A stretch of DNA of 6,914 nt. Source: Bacteroidota bacterium. GTDB taxonomy: Bacteria; Bacteroidota; Ignavibacteria; Kapaibacteriales; Kapaibacteriaceae. Positions 1-6,914 of this stretch are shown piece by piece (position 1 is the stretch's first letter; each line of letters starts with the position of its first letter). The stretch spans positions 721-7,634 of the forward strand of contig DNLG01000110.1 in the NCBI GenBank assembly GCA_003488525.1, in the 5' to 3' direction. The position numbers and the translations under genes were made by a program. A model generated the notes under the pieces. That model was not told the DNA's origin and searched no databases. It saw only the letters and a list, made by a program, of their open reading frames with translations.

Positions 1-2736
1 ACGCGCCACGCGCACCGACTGGCCGCAGGGCTGATGAGCTTTCTTCAAGCATGGACAAACGTGCCGGAGATCGCCACGCTCTTCGACATTATTCATGCGC
101 AGACCAGCCTGCTGGCAGCGGGCGACCCTTCCGCGTGCGCGGAGTTTGAGTCGGTCCTCGGCGAATGGTTCACCAAGAAGCTGACGATCCGAAAGGAGAA
201 GCTCAGTAAGAGCTCCAGACAGCACGATCTGCCGGGTGAACCGGACAAGGGGCTTCAGTCGATCGCAGAGATGCTCCGCATCACCTGGAACACCGAAGCC
301 GAGGAGCATCAGCTCACGGTTGCACAGGGCATTGCGGTGCTTGCCGAACGAGCCGCACAGGAGTATGCCGAGATCAAGCGTCGGCGCAATGTGATGGACT
401 TCGACGATATGATCGACGATGCCACAAAGCTGCTGTCGAATCCTGATGTTGCTCCGATCATCCGAGGCTCGATCTCCCACATTATGATCGATGAGTTTCA
501 GGATACGGATCCAACCCAGTTTCATCTGCTCGAGCTTCTTGCTCCGGCCCTGCATGATGCTTCCATCGCCGGACCAAACGTTTTCGTGGTGGGCGATGAC
601 AAGCAGAGCATCTATGGATTTCGTAACGCCGACGTCCGCCTGTTCCGGCGCGCGCGACGCTCGATCAGGCGGGCCAACGCTGCCGTAACTGCCGATGACG
701 ATGGACTACGACCGCTAACGGAGTCCTACCGCATGCATCAGGATCTTGCCGCCAGCGTCAACACGATCTGCCGGCATGCCTTTGGCATCGTCAGCCCGCC
801 AGATGATGATGACGAGCTCTCGTTCGATGTGGCCTACATGGCTCTGACGGCAGCGGTGGAGCGCTCAACGTCACCGCGACTTTCCTCCACATGCGTGCTG
901 GAGATCACACCCGAGGCACTGGAAGTTGCGTCGGAGTTCGACCATCTTGCCGCCCACCTCGTGCAGATGCTTGATGAGCAAAACGGAGTCGACGTGTTCG
1001 AAAAACACGTTGCCAGCCGTCGGGCCCGGCCGGGAGATATTGCCGTGCTCGTTCGTAACAACAGCGCAAAGAGCCAGCTGGCCGACGCACTGCGCCGGCG
1101 GAGTCTGCCCTATACCATCTACGGTGGACGGTCGTTCTTTTCTCGACCCGAGATCGCCGACGTGCGTGCAGCACTCAGTGCGGCGATCGACCCGCGCAAT
1201 GATCTGGCCACGGCCACAGCGCTGCGCTCGCCCCTTCTTCGGTGTCCGGACGTCGACATCGTCAGAGCATCACTGCGTGGACGCAAAACCAGCCTGCAGG
1301 ATGGCCTTGCCGACCTGGTCTCGTCCGGCGAGGCATCTTCCGAAGCCGTCTTTGCCGTGGGCTTCTTCGAGCATCTGCGAACGCTCATAGCCGTGCAGCC
1401 GGTAAGCGATGTGATCGGGCCCATGCTCGATCATTGCCGCTGGCACGCCGCCGTGGCACGCGACGCACGCTATACGCAGATGGTGGCCAACATCGACAAG
1501 CTCATCGACATCTGTCGGCGTGCCGAACAGAACCGCTCGGCTTCGCTGGCCGATGTGCTCGCGGCGGTCAGCGAACCGGAACGCGACTTGGAAGCCGAAG
1601 GTACGGTGATGAGCACCGACAACGCGATCCACGTGATGACGATCCATGCATCAAAGGGGCTGGAGTTCCCGATCGTTGCGCTGGCCGATCTTGGCTCGTC
1701 GGGCAGAACAGCACCCTTTATCATCAGCGATCAGATCGGGCCGACCATCAAAACGCCATCGGAGATCGTTCCTGCCGAAAATGCCCGCGCGATTCTGGAA
1801 CGGCCACCGGCGCTCTCACATGTTGTCAACCAGGAGCTCGATCGTGAGCGCGATGAGGCCGAACAGCGCCGACTTCTCTACGTCGCCCTTACCCGCGCCA
1901 AGGCGCATCTTGTTCTGTGTCTGCCCAGCCCCGATGTGAAAGATGCAGCCAAGGGGCTCACCGGCATCCTGAATGCGGCAACGGCGCAGGCCGGACCGTG
2001 GACGCGTGTAACCTGCACAGAGAATATCGCCGTTGAGGGATATCGCGGAACCGGCCGCACCGCAGGCCCCATCACCGTTGCGTTCGAACCTCTCGTTGCG
2101 CCGCAGCCGCTGATCATGACGGCAAGTGCTCTCAACAAGAGTGCATCGGCACATACTTCATCGGTGCGACGTCGAATACTTGGCACCGAAAACGCCTCCA
2201 CCGCCTACGGCACCGCCGTCCACGCCGCGCTTGCCGAGGTCATCCGCAGTGTTGGCCTGCTCGATGATCAAGAGATCGTGCAGCGCATCGTGAGCGTGAT
2301 GAAGGCTCATGACCTCGACCGTGACAAGGCCCGGAAAGCCACGGCAGAGGTTCTTGCAGTTGTCGACCACGCACTCGTGCGCCAGCATGCCGACGTGCTT
2401 CGAACGGCCGTTATCGAAGGGACGCTCACGGCACTGCACCAGGAAACGATCATTGAAGGTGTACTCGACCTGAGACTGACGGCCCGTGATGGGGCCGTGG
2501 AGATCTGGGACTGGAAGACCAACGTGGTCCGCTCTGCGCGGCACACCATCGAGGTTGCCGAATCGTACGCCACGCAGATGAGAAGCTACGCCTGGCTGTG
2601 CATGCAGGCCGTGCCCGGCTGCGAGCGTGTGCGCACGCGACTGGTTTTTACAAAGGCCGCCGCAGAGGGTCACGAAGTGATCGACGTCACTCACGACTGG
2701 GATGCAGGCAATCTTAGCCCGCTCGTCGCTGAATAA
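1..2736 (+). CDS. addA: AddA/RecB-type ATP-dependent helicase-nuclease, 5' end missing
   Basis: By family, this enzyme unwinds and degrades double-strand DNA ends to make 3' tails for RecA-dependent repair, in the cytoplasm, usually paired with AddB. The frame is open from base 1, so the ATG at 34 is very probably internal; residues below count from it. Superfamily 1 helicase motifs run in order: MDFDDMI (121-127), motif II with DEFQDTD (153-159), motif III VGDDKQSIYGFRNAD (186-200), motif IV LTESYR (228-233), motif V TIHASKGLEFP (536-546) and motif VI RRLLYVALTRAK (612-623). The C-terminus is a PD-(D/E)XK nuclease: YGTAVHAAL (H730), EGVLDLRL (D812), WDWKT (D826, K828) and YATQMRSY (Q848, Y852). 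All expected catalytic positions are present. The Walker A motif and about 200 residues, judged from family layout, lie upstream. The gene ends in TAA at 2734-2736, overlapping the convergent flavoprotein gene. AddA fits better than UvrD/PcrA because of the nuclease domain; AddA versus RecB cannot be settled without the partner gene. Confidence 0.93.
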   Translation, partial: TRHAHRLAAGLMSFLQAWTNVPEIATLFDIIHAQTSLLAAGDPSACAEFESVLGEWFTKKLTIRKEKLSKSSRQHDLPGEPDKGLQSIAEMLRITWNTEAEEHQLTVAQGIAVLAERAAQEYAEIKRRRNVMDFDDMIDDATKLLSNPDVAPIIRGSISHIMIDEFQDTDPTQFHLLELLAPALHDASIAGPNVFVVGDDKQSIYGFRNADVRLFRRARRSIRRANAAVTADDDGLRPLTESYRMHQDLAASVNTICRHAFGIVSPPDDDDELSFDVAYMALTAAVERSTSPRLSSTCVLEITPEALEVASEFDHLAAHLVQMLDEQNGVDVFEKHVASRRARPGDIAVLVRNNSAKSQLADALRRRSLPYTIYGGRSFFSRPEIADVRAALSAAIDPRNDLATATALRSPLLRCPDVDIVRASLRGRKTSLQDGLADLVSSGEASSEAVFAVGFFEHLRTLIAVQPVSDVIGPMLDHCRWHAAVARDARYTQMVANIDKLIDICRRAEQNRSASLADVLAAVSEPERDLEAEGTVMSTDNAIHVMTIHASKGLEFPIVALADLGSSGRTAPFIISDQIGPTIKTPSEIVPAENARAILERPPALSHVVNQELDRERDEAEQRRLLYVALTRAKAHLVLCLPSPDVKDAAKGLTGILNAATAQAGPWTRVTCTENIAVEGYRGTGRTAGPITVAFEPLVAPQPLIMTASALNKSASAHTSSVRRRILGTENASTAYGTAVHAALAEVIRSVGLLDDQEIVQRIVSVMKAHDLDRDKARKATAEVLAVVDHALVRQHADVLRTAVIEGTLTALHQETIIEGVLDLRLTARDGAVEIWDWKTNVVRSARHTIEVAESYATQMRSYAWLCMQAVPGCERVRTRLVFTKAAAEGHEVIDVTHDWDAGNLSPLVAE
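2206..2733 (+). other. PD-(D/E)XK (RecB-like) nuclease domain of the helicase-nuclease
   Basis: This is the C-terminal nuclease domain, roughly residues 725-900 counting from the ATG at 34. It carries the usual RecB-family signature: a histidine in GTAVHAAL, an aspartate in EGVLDLRL, the D-x-K pair in WDWKTN, and a late Q-x3-Y in TQMRSY. These residues bind the metal and cut DNA in AddA and RecB. Nothing looks degenerate, so the protein should be an active nuclease and not a helicase with a dead tail. Domain edges are approximate. Confidence 0.85.
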
Positions 2737-3910
2737 CTCCGTCGGCAGCGGCAACGGCCGATGACCAGGCCCACTGAAAATTGTACCCGCCCAGCCAGCC
2801 CGTTACATCTACGACTTCGCCGATGAAGGCCAGTCCGTCGACGATGCTGCTCTGCATGGTCTTTGATGAAAGCCGGGATGTGCACACGCCGCCCGAGGTG
2901 ACCTCGGCCTTGGCATATCCTTCCGTGCCGGCAGGAGTAAGCTGCCAGTGCTTCATCGCCGTGAGCAACGCCTCCACATCTCGTCGTGTTATGGAGTTCA
3001 CCGCACGCGTCATCAGGGGGCTCTCCCAGACATCCAGGAGTCGCTGCGGCAGATGCTGCGACAGTACCGAGCGCAGCTGACGTTTCTCCGACGGGTAGTC
3101 GGTCACAACCGCACGGGGATCGGCATCAGGAAGCAGGTCGATCACAAAGCCGGGCTCATCGCGCAGATACGACGAGATCTGCAGGATCGCCGGACCGCTC
3201 AGTCCGCGATGCGTAAAGAGGATGTTCTCGCGAAATGTGGCCTTTGTTGTGCGCACTTCGGCCTCGAGTGCCACGCCCGAGAGGTCTGCGAACCTGGCGG
3301 CAAACGTCGCGTCAAAGGTCAGGGGCACGAGCGCCGGCAACGGGTCGACGATCGGATGATCGAACTGTCGTGCGATACGGTAGCCAAGATCCGATGCCCC
3401 GAGCGATGGGATGCTCAGCCCTCCGGTGGCAACAACGAGGCTGTTGCACTCGGCAACCTCCGCCCGACCTGACAGGTTGTAGGCAACGGTGAACCGATCG
3501 CTTTTCGATACCGAGCCGATGATGGTATCGTAGATGATCTCTGCGCCGGCACGTCGGCACTCACTCACGAGCATATCGATAATCTGCTGCGCAGACCCGT
3601 CGCAGAAGAGTTGCCCGAGTTTCTTCTCGTGCCATGCAATTCCATAGCTCTCGACAAGGGCAATGAAGTCCTCTGGTCGGTAGCGTGAAAGCGCCGAGCG
3701 CGAGAACTCCGCATTCCCGCTGATCATATTCCGATGCGTCACGGTCCGATTCGTGAAGTTGCACCGCCCGCCACCAGAGATGCGGATCTTCTTGCCTGGT
3801 CGGTCGTTATGCTCCAGGACGAGAACCCTGCAGCCCCCTGCCGCTGCGCGTGCAGCACACATCAGACCGGCAGCACCAGCGCCGAGGACAATGACGTCAA
3901 CGTGCTGCAA
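2714..3910 (-). CDS. HI0933/YhiN-family FAD-dependent flavoprotein (NAD(P)/FAD oxidoreductase)
   Basis: This is a cytoplasmic FAD-binding oxidoreductase of the HI0933-like family (E. coli YhiN, clostridial BaiN). The substrate is unknown for most members and cannot be read from sequence. Counting from TTG at 3908-3910 (398 residues, normal for the family), the N-terminal Rossmann motif is GAGAAG (10-15) with the ribose-binding acid E33. Then come the family hallmarks GKKIRISGGGRCNFTN (39-54), GQLFCDGS (99-106), ATGGLSIPSLGASDLGY (161-177), LFTHRGLSGPAILQIS (231-246), and the C-terminal FAD contacts SKTMQSS, GEVVDVTG and GGYNFQWAWSS (349-384). The protein looks complete and intact. Start choice: TTG at 3910 gives the typical short lead MQHVDVIVLGAGAAG and lies 4 bases after the upstream stop. 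A TTG at 3929-3931 would add seven residues and overlap that gene. Neither has a Shine-Dalgarno sequence, which is common in Bacteroidota. No membrane segment or signal peptide is seen. It is probably cotranscribed with the surface-protein gene upstream. Confidence 0.92.
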   Translation of the reverse strand: MQHVDVIVLGAGAAGLMCAARAAAGGCRVLVLEHNDRPGKKIRISGGGRCNFTNRTVTHRNMISGNAEFSRSALSRYRPEDFIALVESYGIAWHEKKLGQLFCDGSAQQIIDMLVSECRRAGAEIIYDTIIGSVSKSDRFTVAYNLSGRAEVAECNSLVVATGGLSIPSLGASDLGYRIARQFDHPIVDPLPALVPLTFDATFAARFADLSGVALEAEVRTTKATFRENILFTHRGLSGPAILQISSYLRDEPGFVIDLLPDADPRAVVTDYPSEKRQLRSVLSQHLPQRLLDVWESPLMTRAVNSITRRDVEALLTAMKHWQLTPAGTEGYAKAEVTSGGVCTSRLSSKTMQSSIVDGLAFIGEVVDVTGWLGGYNFQWAWSSAVAAADGVIQRRAG

Positions 3911-3914
3911 GAGG

Positions 3915-6914
3915 CTACTTGGCGACCACAAACGGAACGGAAGAAACGAATACGCCCGCCGAGATCCGCAGCACGTACATACCTGACGGCAGATCTGCCG
4001 TGTCGAACCGCACCGAGTACTCGCCCCCGGAGAGCGTCACCGATCCATCGAGCACCGTTCGCACGTTCATGCCGCGCGAGTCCACCACGTCGAGAAACAC
4101 CGGCACGGTTTCCTGCATCCGGAAGCTTACGGTTGCCATATCGGCAGCCGGTTGTGGTGCGATCTGGATACGCGGACGTCCGGTAGGGGCAAACTTCACA
4201 ACGGAGATGTTGCAGCGTCCGGCAACGCTTACCGGTGATGCGCCAGAGCGAGGAACGATATCCAGGAATTGCAGACTATCCGAGGTGTACCCACCCGAGG
4301 TAACCTCGATGCTGGAATTCACGGAGTCGGGAACGGCCACAACAAACCGCAGCGTCGCAAGAGGTCCGGATCGCAACGTGTCGGCGCCGCGCACGGCAAT
4401 GTCAATGCGACCCAGAGAGTCTGTGACGGTGGTATTGGCCGGCTCGGCAGCCGAGACCAAGCCGATGTACTTCAGTGCGCGCGGCGCATACGTTACGGCC
4501 AGGTCGAAGTTCAGTCCGTTCAGGAAGTACTCAACGCCATTGTACGTTGCCGAGATGTCCTTATCGAGCATGACCGGAACGTCGATCGTATCACCGATCG
4601 CACCGGCGAAGGTTGCCGGCACGAAGAACTGACTCGTGGGCAGCAGTGCCACATCAAGCTCCGGTGCATAGCCCCATCCGCCGGCATCCGTTGTGTCGCG
4701 CACATCACACGGGTAACCGCTGACAACGCGCGGAGCCGATTGGAAGTACTGCTCCCGGCGCGGGCAGAACCGAAGGGTCACCACGACCGAATCACCCGCA
4801 CGGACGGAGTCGCCCAGGGGCGGCACGGAGCCAACAAGTGTGGTGTACTCGGGAAGGTCAAGAAGCTCGGTGACGGCATTGGGAACATCGCCCGTGTTGA
4901 CAACTGTAAGCGTGCGCTCGGCACATTCAAGGATGCGCACCGAATCAAAGGCAACCGGTTGTGAGATGGCGATCTCCGACTTCAGCGCAACGATCGTTCC
5001 GCGGTCACCGGTGGCGATCAGCTTATAGAGGATCACGTCCTCCGTGTCGAAGTTGATGCTGTCGATCGTCAGCTTGCTGTTGGCTCTGTTATTGTTGGTG
5101 GTTACGAACCTCAGCACGGCAAAGGGCTGCGTCGAATCAATACCGCAGAAGTTCTTCATCGTCACGGCCTGCCCTCCGTAGGGCGAAGCAGCAAAGGACA
5201 GCGACGGACGGAACTTGACACCGCCCGTCTGGGAGACGCATTCGTTACCGGTAAGCGTCGAGGTAATGTCCAGCAACCGCAACTGCGTCGAATCAAAATC
5301 CACGCGCATCTTGATGTCAACCACCGAAGCATCGATCTTGATCGAACTATACAGCGGAACATTCAGCGTATCACAGGAGATCATGCGGAATGTGTCTGGC
5401 AAGGGGCGAAGTGCATCGAAGCTAAACTGCAGGCCGCGTGTCTGCGCAAAGCCCCCTCCTCGCACCAGAACCGTCGTATCCCACCCCACACAGGGAGTGG
5501 AGAACCAGAACTTCATTCTCGTGCGGTAGTCTCGCGGGGCGCGCGGACGTTGCCGGATCTGCACGACCAGCGAGTCTCCGGGATCGATCGTCTGCGGCCA
5601 GGTTGTTGGCGCAGTGACCGTAAAGATTCGCTCGTCCGGGAAGAACGTCACCGAGTCGACCACCACCCGGTCCTGACTCGGGTTCAGGCGGAAGTCGGGG
5701 ATCTTCAAAACAACCGAAAGGATCTGTGGACTGGTGACATCGACAACACCGTACGGGAACTGCACCGATGTGGGGCGCGGACGGAAGGTGAGCGATCGCT
5801 TGCCCACAAGGAAGGTCTCAAGCGTGTTCGACCATTGTGAGCCGGATGCCTTGATGTGCAGCGCTGCACGGCATTCCATGAGTGTAGAATCCGCCGGCGT
5901 GCGTGGACAGAACGTCAGCACCACCGTGTCACGCTCTCCGGGGGGCACGGTATACGGCACGGCGCCCGTTGGCGAATACTTCGACTTCCAGGAAAAGAAC
6001 TGCGGCTTACCGCCGGGCACTCCTGCCGAGTCGATCCACACTCGCTCGACCGCCATGTCAAACTTGAGCGAACCATTCAGAAGCTCAATGGTCCGGTCGA
6101 TGCACTCGCATGGTCGTACGTAACCGAAGTTGACCAGCGAGAGAGCACTCTCGAGTTTGACGATGATACCCCGACCCGAGAGCGGACCGGATCCGATGAT
6201 GGCACAGGGCTCGGAGGAATGCGCCGTCAGCGCGCCTGCAAATGCGCGCGCAGCATCTGGAGCAAACTCTACCTCAACGCGGATGGAATCTCGTGGCGCC
6301 AGGGTAAGGGGCACGGCACGACTTGTTGAAACGATCCGGAACCCCGGACTGATCGTCAGCGAGTCGACGCGTACCGGCAACGAGGACGTGTTCTCGACGA
6401 TCATCTGCATGGTCTTGCGATCGCCCACCTCAACGGTACCAAAGGCCGTATTCTGGGAAACAAACAGCTTCGGCGCAACGGATGTGGCGATCAGCTGCAC
6501 CTGCCACTCGGCCCGGCTCTCATCACGAAAACGGATGTACGCCCTATCGGCCCGGTCACGTGTCGGATCGGCAGGTGTGTATCGTGTGCGGAAACGAATG
6601 GAATCACGAGGCGGGATCGTACGTGCTGTCCCGTTGATCGACCCCGGCGGATCGATGATCGAAATGCGTCCACCGGACTGATCGACGAACTGCAGAGAGT
6701 CTATTCGACGTGGTGAGTCGGTAAGGTTTACGATGAAGACCGAGTCCTCCCGTGTCTGACACGAGATAACGTTCTGGGTCTCCATGACAAGGGGCTGAAA
6801 GCGGAAGATCTGCATGATGCCCCGCCCCTTGAGGTCGATGCAGTCTGACACGTAGCAGCGGTTTTCGAACAGGCAGAGTTTATCGACATACGTCAGCGAA
6901 TCCGTCGGCCGGAA
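3915..6914 (-). CDS. Large T9SS-secreted repeat protein with ASH-like and cohesin-like modules, 5' end missing
   Basis: This is a predicted outer-surface or secreted protein exported by the type IX secretion system; its molecular role is unknown. The frame is open to the right edge (999 codons visible), so the GTG at 6849-6851 is only a reference point for numbering and not a supported start. In order: the tail of one ASH-like module (ending at KGRGI), ASH-like modules at about 14-125, 127-229, 231-350 and 353-470, a cohesin-like module at 473-625, another ASH-like module at 626-730, a second cohesin-like module at 731-877, and a T9SS type A C-terminal domain at 892-978. Composition is rich in S, T, V and D with few lysines, typical of extracellular beta-sandwich proteins. 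Cysteines recur at matching places and could form disulfides. There are no catalytic motifs and no membrane helix. The stop TAG (3915-3917) lies 4 bases before the flavoprotein start. Adhesion, cell-surface scaffolding or matrix roles are plausible but are inference. The signal peptide should be upstream of the window. Confidence 0.88.
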   Translation of the reverse strand, partial: FRPTDSLTYVDKLCLFENRCYVSDCIDLKGRGIMQIFRFQPLVMETQNVISCQTREDSVFIVNLTDSPRRIDSLQFVDQSGGRISIIDPPGSINGTARTIPPRDSIRFRTRYTPADPTRDRADRAYIRFRDESRAEWQVQLIATSVAPKLFVSQNTAFGTVEVGDRKTMQMIVENTSSLPVRVDSLTISPGFRIVSTSRAVPLTLAPRDSIRVEVEFAPDAARAFAGALTAHSSEPCAIIGSGPLSGRGIIVKLESALSLVNFGYVRPCECIDRTIELLNGSLKFDMAVERVWIDSAGVPGGKPQFFSWKSKYSPTGAVPYTVPPGERDTVVLTFCPRTPADSTLMECRAALHIKASGSQWSNTLETFLVGKRSLTFRPRPTSVQFPYGVVDVTSPQILSVVLKIPDFRLNPSQDRVVVDSVTFFPDERIFTVTAPTTWPQTIDPGDSLVVQIRQRPRAPRDYRTRMKFWFSTPCVGWDTTVLVRGGGFAQTRGLQFSFDALRPLPDTFRMISCDTLNVPLYSSIKIDASVVDIKMRVDFDSTQLRLLDITSTLTGNECVSQTGGVKFRPSLSFAASPYGGQAVTMKNFCGIDSTQPFAVLRFVTTNNNRANSKLTIDSINFDTEDVILYKLIATGDRGTIVALKSEIAISQPVAFDSVRILECAERTLTVVNTGDVPNAVTELLDLPEYTTLVGSVPPLGDSVRAGDSVVVTLRFCPRREQYFQSAPRVVSGYPCDVRDTTDAGGWGYAPELDVALLPTSQFFVPATFAGAIGDTIDVPVMLDKDISATYNGVEYFLNGLNFDLAVTYAPRALKYIGLVSAAEPANTTVTDSLGRIDIAVRGADTLRSGPLATLRFVVAVPDSVNSSIEVTSGGYTSDSLQFLDIVPRSGASPVSVAGRCNISVVKFAPTGRPRIQIAPQPAADMATVSFRMQETVPVFLDVVDSRGMNVRTVLDGSVTLSGGEYSVRFDTADLPSGMYVLRISAGVFVSSVPFVVAK
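3918..4178 (-). other. T9SS type A C-terminal sorting domain
   Basis: The last 87 residues follow the Por-secretion (type IX) sorting-domain pattern. A start resembling the usual P-N-P motif (IAPQPAAD) precedes strands including VPVFLDVVDSRGMNV, a turn with LSGGEYSVRFDTADLPSGMY, then VLRISAG and a final short strand ending in lysine. In this family the domain directs the cargo across the outer membrane and is normally removed or exchanged for a lipopolysaccharide anchor. The Q in place of the usual N in the entry motif is a mild deviation. This domain is the main evidence for a Bacteroidota/FCB host. Confidence 0.85.
4221..4661 (-). other. Cohesin-like module 2 of the surface protein
   Basis: Residues about 731-877 of the surface protein look like a cohesin-type beta-sandwich. 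An opening strand carries DTIDVPVML, then GLNFDLAVTYAPRALKYIGL matches the pattern of an inner strand followed by a position-specific L-x-[YFL]-x-[GD] stretch, and later SGPLATLRFVV precedes an S-x-I-x-V strand. The same order occurs in the module at 4977-5435, which supports a shared fold. Cohesins bind dockerins in cellulosomes, but such domains also occur in non-cellulosomal surface proteins. No dockerin is visible here. The call is from pattern alone. Confidence 0.55.
4662..6914 (-). repeat. Diverged ASH-like (choice-of-anchor D style) protein repeats
   Basis: Five modules plus the tail of a sixth can be recognised at protein level, at about 6477-6812, 6165-6473, 5802-6161, 5442-5795 and 4662-4976, with the tail at 6816-6914. 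The clearest shared signature is a P-x-[DGR]-[DS]-[STIV] turn leading into a strand that ends in x-P: PPRDSIRFRTRYTP, PRDSIRVEVEFAP, PPGERDTVVLTFCP, PGDSLVVQIRQRP and AGDSVVVTLRFCP. Module ends also match: a cysteine followed some 6-15 residues later by a glycine-rich GRGI, GGGFA or GWGYA. Several modules carry VDSL or VDSV before the middle strand. Copies are too diverged to be visible as DNA repeats. A cohesin-like module interrupts the series between the fourth and fifth complete copies. Confidence 0.7.
4977..5435 (-). other. Cohesin-like module 1 of the surface protein
   Basis: Residues about 473-625 repeat the layout of the module at 4221-4661: an opening strand DTLNVPLY, then VVDIKMRVDFDSTQLRLLDI, then QPFAVLRFVTT followed by SKLTIDSINFDTED. 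The loop between the second and third elements holds two cysteines (C538, C569), with a third at C493. These may stabilise the domain outside the cell. Cohesin-like is the best guess; another immunoglobulin-like fold is possible. Confidence 0.55.

Noticed and set aside
34..36. ATG as the start of the helicase-nuclease gene
   Set aside because: The same frame is open from base 1, and the essential Walker A motif is absent downstream of 34, so the true start must be upstream of the window.
802..813. GAT-rich microrepeat encoding four aspartates
   Set aside because: It is too short to be a slippage-prone tract of interest and is an ordinary acidic loop in the helicase.
1242..1847. 201-codon open frame in a second frame within the helicase-nuclease gene
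   Set aside because: It lies entirely within conserved helicase sequence and its translation is an arginine-rich product without motifs.
2158..2754. 198-codon minus-strand open frame opposite the nuclease domain
   Set aside because: It overlaps the catalytic nuclease coding sequence, its product has no recognisable domain, and the opposite strand is clearly the coding one.
2740..2763. Stem-loop CGTCGGC/GCCGATG (7 bp with one G-U pair, 10-base loop) just after the helicase-nuclease stop as a terminator
   Set aside because: No T-rich tract follows on either strand, and it lies within flavoprotein coding sequence; GC-rich codons easily produce such pairings by chance.
3919..4964. Long plus-strand open frames opposite the surface-protein gene (3919-4632 and 4269-4964)
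   Set aside because: Their translations are rich in R, S, T and P or otherwise without recognisable domains, and they mirror a strand with clear protein-level conservation; they are antisense shadows of a GC-rich gene.
6849..6851. GTG as the start of the surface-protein gene
   Set aside because: The frame continues open to 6914, the residues after it look like the end of an ASH-like module, and no signal peptide follows.

Overview
The window holds three protein-coding genes packed with no real intergenic space. Two are cut by the window edges. It suggests a fairly GC-rich (about 60% by eye) member of the Bacteroidota/Chlorobi (FCB) group. The main clue is the C-terminus of the rightmost gene, which has the form of a type IX secretion (T9SS) type A sorting domain behind a string of ASH-like (choice-of-anchor D style) modules. 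High GC plus such large anchor-D surface proteins would fit Kapabacteria or Ignavibacteria-like lineages better than typical low-GC Bacteroidetes, but that placement is inference.

Left part (1-2736, plus strand): most of an AddA/RecB-type helicase-nuclease. Superfamily 1 helicase motifs from motif II onward are visible, followed by an intact C-terminal PD-(D/E)XK nuclease. The start, with the Walker A motif, lies left of the window. It would process double-strand DNA ends for recombination, presumably with an AddB-type partner not seen here.

Middle (2714-3910, minus strand): a complete HI0933/YhiN-family FAD flavoprotein of about 398 residues. Its stop codon lies inside the 3' end of the helicase-nuclease gene, so the two convergent genes overlap by 23 bp. 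Its best start is a TTG four bases after the stop of the gene upstream.

Right part (3915-6914, minus strand): the last 999 codons of a large secreted repeat protein. It has at least five ASH-like beta-sandwich modules plus the tail of a sixth, two cohesin-like modules placed among them, and a T9SS C-terminal domain. The frame is open to the right edge, so the true start and any signal peptide are outside.

The surface protein and the flavoprotein probably share a transcript because of their spacing, though no functional link is evident. I saw no tRNA, rRNA, CRISPR array, insertion sequence, riboswitch or convincing terminator, and no gene-free stretch longer than a few bases. I did not find an obviously new system. 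The most unusual item is the mixed ASH/cohesin-like T9SS cargo protein.
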